From assembly GCA_016745315.1 (NCBI GenBank), contig CP066886.1:1457501-1521500 (forward strand): a stretch of 64,000 nucleotides of DNA, given 5' to 3'. The position numbers and the translations under genes are program-made. The number at the start of each line of letters is the position of its first letter. Within the stretch, counting starts at the first letter, position 1. The DNA comes from Arthrospira sp. PCC 9108. GTDB lineage: Bacteria; Cyanobacteriota; Cyanobacteriia; Cyanobacteriales; Microcoleaceae. The notes under the pieces are model-generated. The model ran no database searches. It was given only the letters and a program-made list of their open reading frames with translations, and was not told the DNA's origin. Below are positions 58,388-64,000 of the stretch, piece after piece.

Positions 58388-59960
58388 ATCACCGCCTCAA
58401 CCGTATCGCTCCGGGTTGTCGCGGTCTAATTTTGCCAGTATTTTCCGATCGCCGCCCAGATTCTCTTTCCCAGCTAGACCTGGCACGGCAAATCAATCAA
58501 GCCCTTGAACAAGGTGCCCATGTGATTAACATTAGCGGCGGTCAACTGGCTCAAGCAAATGAGGCAGACCCCGCTTTGTTGCTGGAAAAAAATAACGGAT
58601 TAACTTTAAAAGATATTGCCGTACTCTCCATCGGAACTGGCAACACCACTTGTCCCTACAGCTATGAAGAAATCAAGGGATGGAGTTCTCTGGGTTGGGT
58701 TCAGCGTCTACCGGACATCTTCTTAAATCCTGCTTCCCAAAATTCCGAAGATATTGGCAATCAAATTCTCGATAGTGTTGGGAGTGATATATTACGTTTG
58801 GATTTCGATCTCAACGATCGCTTGCAAGTGAAAAAGCAGCCAGGTCGTTTGCGATCGCTCCTCGAAAAGCCCCACAATCGATGTTATGGTCGAAAGGGAA
58901 GTCGCCTTCCCCAACTCCAATTCCAAACCGTGCTTGATACTTTCACATCACACGGCTCCTGATGTGGACACCCTATTGTCAATAGGAACAGGGTTACAAC
59001 CCCCTGCTTTGTGACTTCAACTTTGGGAGCTATATACAACACGTAGTCTCATGGATTTCTCCATTACTCTCGCTTTCGTCATAACACTCCTACTTATCGC
59101 AGTCTCTATATCCACACCGTGACTAGTGGGCATATCCCAACCATTACAGTTAGGCATTGGCTTTCAGTCACATCCTTTCCCCTTATAGGCATACGCTTAC
59201 ACTTTTCACTACTCAATAGACACAACACTACTGAGAGCCTAACAGGGGTTTAAACGTTCCGTTTATATGGGCATTCCATCTTTAGATTTGTTCTATCCAC
59301 CGGGGTACTTAAAAAGGTCTGTGTAGGTAGTAAATACAAACTCCTACTTTTCCCCTTACCCTTTTGGGCGCAGCGTATCAAACCTATTTCGCTGCTTATT
59401 TATAACGATGGTTCAAGCCGAACATTCGGTTTCCCTAATCATGGATGGTTGGCAGTGGTCGCATCTGGTAGTAGGTTCTACTTCACGCCTTCCGTTCCCC
59501 GCTTCAATCCTGGGTTTGTGATTCCCAAAACTGGGGGTGGCTATCGCCTTTACTCTTTCCCATAATCGCCCCAAGTGGATTTTACTCCTCCTAAGTTCAC
59601 CTGGACGGTAAATTTTGCGATTTCTTAAAATGGGATTGACCTTGAGTTTCCTGCCTTGCTCGTTTTAAGCCCGAGCGTTGGAACATATAAACAGTTAAGG
59701 GGTAACTGGGTTGAATCAGTTGATTCCCCTCTAGGAGGTTATTTCGAGCATTGCAGCCCTATTTCACTCCTAAACGTCTCGCACATATTTTTAAAAAATA
59801 TCAAAAGTATCAAAAGATTGGCGAAGAAATTGACAATCCCGAAAATTGCCAAGAGTTGATCGAGGCGGCGAAATGCTTTCTCGATTGTGGCGAAGTCTAT
59901 GATCAGAAGCCAGGGGTGCCAGTGCGAGATGCAATCCCACAATTTATCAAATTACATTGA
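58388..59960 (+). pseudogene. Chimeric subtilase-patatin gene, interrupted by a group II intron
   Basis: From about 58388 the frame reads NRIAPGCRG, then PVFSDRRPDS, and ALEQGAHVINISGGQLAQ, a piece of an S8 subtilase of the cyanobactin PatA/PatG type around the Asn oxyanion region. After ADPALLLE it switches to the C-terminal part of a patatin-like phospholipase (NNGLTLKDIAVLSIGTGNTT). At codon LEKPHNR (58882) a group II intron of 902 bp is inserted on the opposite strand. Beyond it (59785) the same frame resumes as YIFKKYQKYQKIGEE and ends at 59960 in DAIPQFIKLH. The patatin Ser motif (GxSxG) is missing. The intron cannot splice from this strand, so the gene is dead. Confidence 0.75.
58883..59784 (-). 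mobile_element. ORF-less group II intron, antisense in the patatin gene
   Basis: On the minus strand the element starts GTGCGAGACG (5' end at 59784), matching the GUGYG consensus. Near its 3' end it has a domain V (GAGCCGTGTGATGTGAAAGT onward, complement of about 58930-58965) followed by domain VI, and it ends in CATAAC at 58883. Removing it joins the patatin frame exactly. There is no reverse transcriptase inside, so it must rely on a maturase in trans. It is a close relative of the nested intron at 62898-63785. Confidence 0.9.
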
Positions 59961-59979
59961 GCATTCGTCGAGGTAAATA

Positions 59980-60019
59980 TTGGCGATCGCCCACCGTTAA
60001 TTGGCGATCGCCCACCGTT
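59980..60019. repeat. Direct repeat of 19 bp
   Basis: The string TTGGCGATCGCCCACCGTT occurs at 59980-59998 and again at 60001-60019, each with a palindromic GGCGATCGCC. It lies just after the patatin stop and before the first small membrane protein. Confidence 0.7.
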
Positions 60020-60066
60020 CATATTGACAATATTACCAACCATTCACCCCAAATCAAACAACACAA

Positions 60067-60351
60067 ATGAGTAAAACTTGGTACGCCATCCTCACCACTT
60101 ACATGATTTTGTTTTTTGTGACTGGTTATATCAACTTTTTTAGCAATAATTATTTTGCGACAACTCCAGAAATTATTGACAAAATAACTCGCGATTCTGA
60201 CTCCTCAGAAAAAATGAATTGGGTGGCAGAACTTCTGCTAGAGGATGCCCAAACTTATCAAGACGAAAATAATATTGCTTCCCAGTCTTTCAATATTGTC
60301 TTGGGTTCTATTGTTTCTTTTTTGTCCGCCACTGTCAAACAAAAACAATAA
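60067..60351 (+). CDS. Small two-helix membrane protein (paralogue 1)
   Basis: A 94-residue protein with two hydrophobic segments (about 5-27, AILTTYMILFFVTGYINFF; and about 72-90, QSFNIVLGSIVSFLSATV) separated by an acidic stretch. Its two helices match those of the next gene (QSFNxxLGSxxxFLSA). I do not know the family. The position upstream of a GH19 muramidase-like gene recalls a holin-endolysin order, but that is speculation. Confidence 0.6.
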   Translation: MSKTWYAILTTYMILFFVTGYINFFSNNYFATTPEIIDKITRDSDSSEKMNWVAELLLEDAQTYQDENNIASQSFNIVLGSIVSFLSATVKQKQ

Positions 60352-60376
60352 ATTTACAATTATTTGAGATGAGGCT

Positions 60377-60892
60377 ATGAAGAATCTTGATCCAGAAGAC
60401 AAATTTTTACTTCCTCCTGAATATGATGATTTTAATGCAGATTTTTAATCGTGGAATCATCAGCAATAATTAAGGCGAAAATTTAGTAAAACTTGGCATA
60501 TAATTATCTGCGTATATGCCCTATTATTGAGTTTAACAGGTGGCGTAACATTTTTCTATAATCATGGATTTTCTGCGAGAGAGGAAAATATCAAAAAAAT
60601 GGAAATGATGACAACATCGGAGCAATTCAATACCTACCAATTATTATTAAAAAAGGAGAGAGAAAATATGAGAAATATCAACCAAATAGCCAATCAATCT
60701 TTTAATGTTGCTCTGGGATCTTTGTTGGTTTTTTTATCTGCTCACTTGACAAAATCCCATGCTGATAACAATGAATATTTAGACAATATAAATATTTTCA
60801 TCCTATCGATAATAATTGCAAAATGCCAAAATTCAGAATCCTTAGTTTCAATTCGTTATTTCCATGAAATCAAATCTGAAACCTGCAAATAA
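60377..60892 (+). pseudogene. Small membrane protein (paralogue 2) with two in-frame stops
   Basis: An ATG at 60377 opens MKNLDPEDKFLLPPEYDDFN, then TAA at 60446, SWNHQQ, TAA at 60467, and the same frame continues LRRKFSKTWHIIICVYALLL to 60892. The second part matches paralogue 1 (SKTW, two hydrophobic helices, QSFNVALGSLLVFLSA). Three in-phase segments argue that the gene was once continuous and gained two stop codons. It could still be translated from the TTG at 60527, without its first helix in full. Confidence 0.5.
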
Positions 60893-60894
60893 CC

Positions 60895-61692
60895 ATGAAA
60901 ACAATTGTCGCCAAAACTAATACCAAATTCAAAAAACTGCCTATCCAGTCCTCGGAACTGAAACCTGATCAAATGGTCGCGGTTACGGCGGGAAAAACCT
61001 ACGGAGTCCAAGCATTTGAACCTGCTGAAAATCGACATATTAAGGTCACTTTAGCCGCCAATAGTGGAACCTTTTATGCCTTTAGTAAAGATTGGGATGG
61101 ACTGCCATCGGTAATGCCAGAAGGGGCGGAAGAGCCATTGATTACTCAGAAAGAAGCCGAGGCGATTTTTGGTAATTTTATCCGTGAAGATGAACTAGCA
61201 GATCTGAATCGTTGTCTGCATTTTTATCAAATCAATACCCCCCCTAGAATCTGTCATTTTATCAGTCAAATTGCCCACGAATCCGGGGGATTGAAGTTGT
61301 TAAAAGAACTCAGTGATGGGTCTTATTTGGAAGGGCGCAGCGATTTGGGAAATACTTGTTCTGGTGACGACCCCAAATACAAAGGTTCGGGGGCGCTTCA
61401 GCTAACCGGACGAAACAATTATAAAGCCTTCTGCGATGCGCTGGGCGATGCCAAAATTATGGAAGGTTGCGATTATGTGGCGGAGCATTATCCGTTTACC
61501 AGTGCCGGATTTTGGTGGCAAAATAACCGCATGAATGAATTGTGCGATCGCGGCGCAACCGTGGAAGAAATTACCCTAAGAGTCAACGGGGGTTACCATG
61601 GCTTAGAAGATATTAGGGGTCGAGATAGACCTCACGGTCTACCCCTCCCATTCAAAACCGTACATGAGACTTTCACCTCATACGGCTCCTAG
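60895..61692 (+). pseudogene. GH19 chitinase/muramidase gene, cut by a group II intron
   Basis: Residues 1-75 form an SH3-like or peptidoglycan-binding-type domain (KPDQMVAVTAGKTYGVQAFE). Residues about 85-240 form a glycoside hydrolase family 19 domain with the catalytic Glu129 in IAHESGG and the conserved YKGSGALQLTGRNNY. The true reading frame stops being GH19 at GYHGLEDI (codon 240, about 61612), where the intron begins; the rest to 61692 is intron sequence. The 3' end of the gene would lie beyond the window. GH19 enzymes cut chitin or peptidoglycan; with no signal peptide this could be an endolysin or toxin domain. Confidence 0.8.
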
Positions 61693-61708
61693 TTTGACCG
61701 TCTCCTTG

Positions 61709-64000
61709 TTAAGAGTACAGCATCATCTCTTCATCAAGAGCTGTTTTATCGTCGTGACAATGGCGGTGTAATAATTGAAGATTCTTGTAGTCATCCTTTC
61801 CGCCTTGGCTTCTAGGTACAATGTGGTCTATTTCAATTAAGTCTGATGGGGTAAAGAATTGCCCACACCAGGTACATCTACCTTTTTGTTTTTTGAGTAG
61901 TTTTGCTACCCTAATTGGCGTGTCGATTGCTTGTCCTTTCCTGGTTGCCCAGTAAGTCCAATTTCCGTCGTATGGTGTTGCGTCAGGGCGTATTAGGGTA
62001 TGTCTGACAATTGGAGTCCAGTTGTGTTTGAACAGATGTAACCCATCTTTGGTTTGGAACAGCCAATTTTCGTGTCTTTCTTTCCCATTGCTAAGTTTAA
62101 TTGTTCCATATCTGAAATAATTACTTAGCTTTTCGTGACTTGCCTTTCCGCATCTTGATACTGTCCATGCCCGTAACATTTGCCAGATTGCATTATCTAG
62201 TTTAGTGAAGGTCTCTTTTGAGACTACCGCTGAATAATAGTTTGACCATCCCCGAATAATTGGATTTAGTCTACTTATCAGGGCTGATTGAGGTGCTGTT
62301 TTGTATTGTTTTATTACACCTTTTATCGCTTCTTTGTGGGCTTTAACTGCTTTGTTGCTGGGTTTTATGTGGGTTTTATGTCCGATTAATCGGCTTGCTG
62401 CCCCACCTGTTTTCCCAGATTTATACTTTCCTACGGGATATTGCCTGATATTGAATCCTAAAAAATCGAACCCAGGTTCCTCAATCTTGCCATTATACTC
62501 AATAGGCTTGAGTGTGTGACATATTCGGGTCTTTTCAGGTTTAATCTCTAGTCCTACAGGTTTTAGCCATTCAGAAATTGCAGTCTTGCACTGTTCAATG
62601 ATTCCTAGGTCTCTTGATATGACCACAAAATCATCGGCATATCTTATAAGGTTTACCTGAGTGGTTGTTCCTTTGTTTGGATACATTCCTTTGACTAGCC
62701 TTTCCATACCATCCAGTGCGATGTTGGCGAGTATTGGACTTATCACCCCTCCTTGAGGTGTCCCTGCTTCTGTATCCTCAAATACACCGTTATCTAGCAC
62801 GCCTGCTTTGAGCCATTGTTTCAGGTCTCTTTTTAGGTTGCTTGGACAATGAATTTTTGACAGTAGGTAGTCATGGTTTATTCGGTCAAAGCATTTTGTT
62901 ATGGTCGAAAGGGAAGTCACCTTCCCCAACTCCACTTCAAAACCGTACTTGAGACTTTCATCTCATACGGCTCCTGATGTGGATACCCCTTTGTCAGTGG
63001 GAACAGGGCTACAACCCCCTGCTTTATGACCTCAACTTTCGGAGCTATATACACACGTAGTCATTAACTCGTTTTCGTCATAACACTCTTAGTTGTCGCG
63101 GTCTCTATATCCACACCGTGACTAGTGGGCATATCCTAACCATTACAGTTAGGCATTAGCTTTCAGTCACATCCTTTTCCCTTAAAGGCATACGCTTACA
63201 CTTTTCGCTACTCCACAGGTACATCCTGCCACTTGAGAGCCAATGAGGGGTTTAAACGTTCCATCTATGCGGGCATTCCATCTTTAGATTTGTCCTATCC
63301 ATCGGGGTACTTTAAAAGTCTGTGTAGGTAGTTATAGCAGTCTCCTACTTTTCCCCTTACTCTTTTGAGCGCAGCGTATCAACCTGTTTCGCTACTGACG
63401 CTTTACGATGGTTCAGCCGGACATTCGGTTTCCCTAATCATGGATGGTTGGCAGTGGTCGCATTTGGTAGTAGGTTCTACTTCACGCCTTCCGTTCCCCG
63501 CTTCAATCCTGGGGTTATGATTCCCAAAACTGGGGGTGGCTATCGCCGTTACTCTCAACCTTACGTTATACTCAAGGGGTTCATAACTTTCCCTCTTTTT
63601 TTTCGCTCAGTTTTGACCTTGAGTCTCTCTGCCTTATCTGGTTGTCGAAGCCAGATGTTGAGACACATAGATAGTTATGGGATGGTCAGGGGTGCGAATC
63701 CCTTATATTCCACCAAGGGGTGGAAGTCCCACTAGGAGGTTATTTCAGGCATTGCAGCCCTATTTCACTCCTAAACGTCTCGCACGCTATATCAGCGTCT
63801 AGCACATAATAACTTTCGTGTTTGATACTTAGATATATTCTGGCTATTGCATCTTGGGCAGACCGTCCAGGACGGAACCCATAGCTTGTGCCTTCAAACC
63901 TCGATTCCCATTCAGGTTCGAGAGCCGACTTAACCAAGGCTTGCCTGGCTCTATCTTGGATTGTGGGTATGCCTAACGGGCGTTTTTCATCCCTACCAGG
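61709..64000 (-). CDS. Group II intron reverse transcriptase/maturase with HNH domain (interrupted, partial)
   Basis: Joining 64000-63786 with 62897-61709 gives a continuous RT. The N-terminal part reads GIPTIQDRARQALVK, YGFRPGRSAQDAIARIYL and YYVLDADIA. The rest continues KCFDRINHDYLL, GTPQGGVISPILANIALDG, the catalytic YADDFVVISRD, the maturase X domain, and a C-terminal HNH endonuclease (CTWCGQFF then IDHIVPRSQGGKDDYKNLQLLH and CH). The N-terminus is beyond the window. The nested intron is removed exactly between GC and A of the Ala codon. The ATG-like start near 62935 seen without splicing lies in intron sequence. Confidence 0.88.
62898..63785 (-). mobile_element. Nested ORF-less group II intron (twintron) inside the RT gene
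   Basis: The 888-bp element starts GTGCGAGACG at 63785 and ends CATAAC at 62898 on the minus strand, same orientation as the host RT gene. Its domain V (GAGCCGTATGAGATGAAAGT onward) lies near 62945-62975. Excision gives DADIA-KCFDRI without loss or gain of a base. Its sequence is nearly the same as that of the 58883-59784 intron along most of its length, including shared blocks near 63420-63500 and 59430-59510. Confidence 0.92.

Larger units (their letters stand above)
61612..64000 (-). mobile_element. Group II intron with reverse transcriptase, runs off the right edge
   Basis: On the minus strand the 3' end is domain V (GAGCCGTATGAGGTGAAAGT onward, complement of about 61640-61690) and domain VI, ending in CCTAAT at about 61612. 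It encodes the RT at 61709 onward. Its 5' end is outside the window. It sits antisense in the GH19 gene and itself contains the nested intron at 62898-63785. Confidence 0.88.

Noticed and set aside
62898..62935. A start codon for the reverse transcriptase near 62935
   Set aside because: The first residues of that frame come from the 3' end of the nested intron; the true RT continues upstream at 63786-64000.
63448..63735. A 95-codon plus-strand frame in the nested intron, possible intron protein
   Set aside because: It lies on the strand opposite to the intron and has no RT or endonuclease motif.

Overview
The window looks like chromosome of a filamentous cyanobacterium. The octamer GCGATCGC (HIP1) occurs throughout, and the genes include prolycopene isomerase, an MFS nitrate permease beside ferredoxin-type nitrate reductase, and a cyanobacterial type IV pilus set. 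The density of group II introns, tandem repeats and broken genes in the right third fits the Arthrospira/Limnospira group; that genus-level placement is inference. No rRNA, tRNA or CRISPR array was recognised.

Layout. 1-410: end of an unidentified reading frame and a terminator. 0.5-2.2 kb (minus): an alpha/beta hydrolase and an unknown protein. 2.2-7 kb (minus): pilB-pilT-pilC, motor and platform of the type IV pilus. 7.5-11.8 kb (plus): grpE-dnaK-dnaJ, then a TusA-like protein, rsgA and a small membrane protein. 13.8-18.4 kb (minus): nitrate assimilation (173-aa membrane-anchored protein, nrtP, narB) behind an NtcA-type promoter; narB carries a one-base frameshift. 18.8 kb: a cytosine-deaminase-like amidohydrolase. 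20.2-33.4 kb: an exopolysaccharide cluster with Wza-like export protein, Wzc-like kinase, polymerase/ligase, flippase, glycosyltransferases and sugar-modifying enzymes. 33.5-36.7 kb (minus): a short-chain dehydrogenase fused to a phytanoyl-CoA-dioxygenase-like domain, then crtISO. 37-42.5 kb: upp, small membrane proteins and a Ca2+-type P-ATPase. 42.7-43.7 kb: a PIN-domain toxin-antitoxin pair and a dead antitoxin-like gene.

44.2-64 kb is an accessory region unlike the rest. Two related ECF-like sigma factors bracket genes for secreted or outer-membrane proteins: a small signal-peptide protein, a DUF4347/ELWxxDGT/cadherin/RTX protein and a beta-barrel-like protein. Between these genes lie three long tandem arrays (95-bp and 83-bp units) sharing a core that carries HIP1 and a hairpin. 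The 95-bp array is open in all three forward frames and is fused to the first sigma factor. Several of these genes are broken by frameshifts. Further right are a TPR protein, a serine-hydrolase-like protein, remnants of subtilase and patatin genes fused together, small membrane proteins and a GH19 muramidase/chitinase gene.

The right end holds group II introns, all on the minus strand. An ORF-less intron sits antisense inside the patatin gene. A second intron, encoding a reverse transcriptase with an HNH domain, sits antisense in the GH19 gene and runs off the window. A near-copy of the ORF-less intron is nested inside that reverse transcriptase gene, and removing it exactly restores the reading frame: a bacterial twintron.
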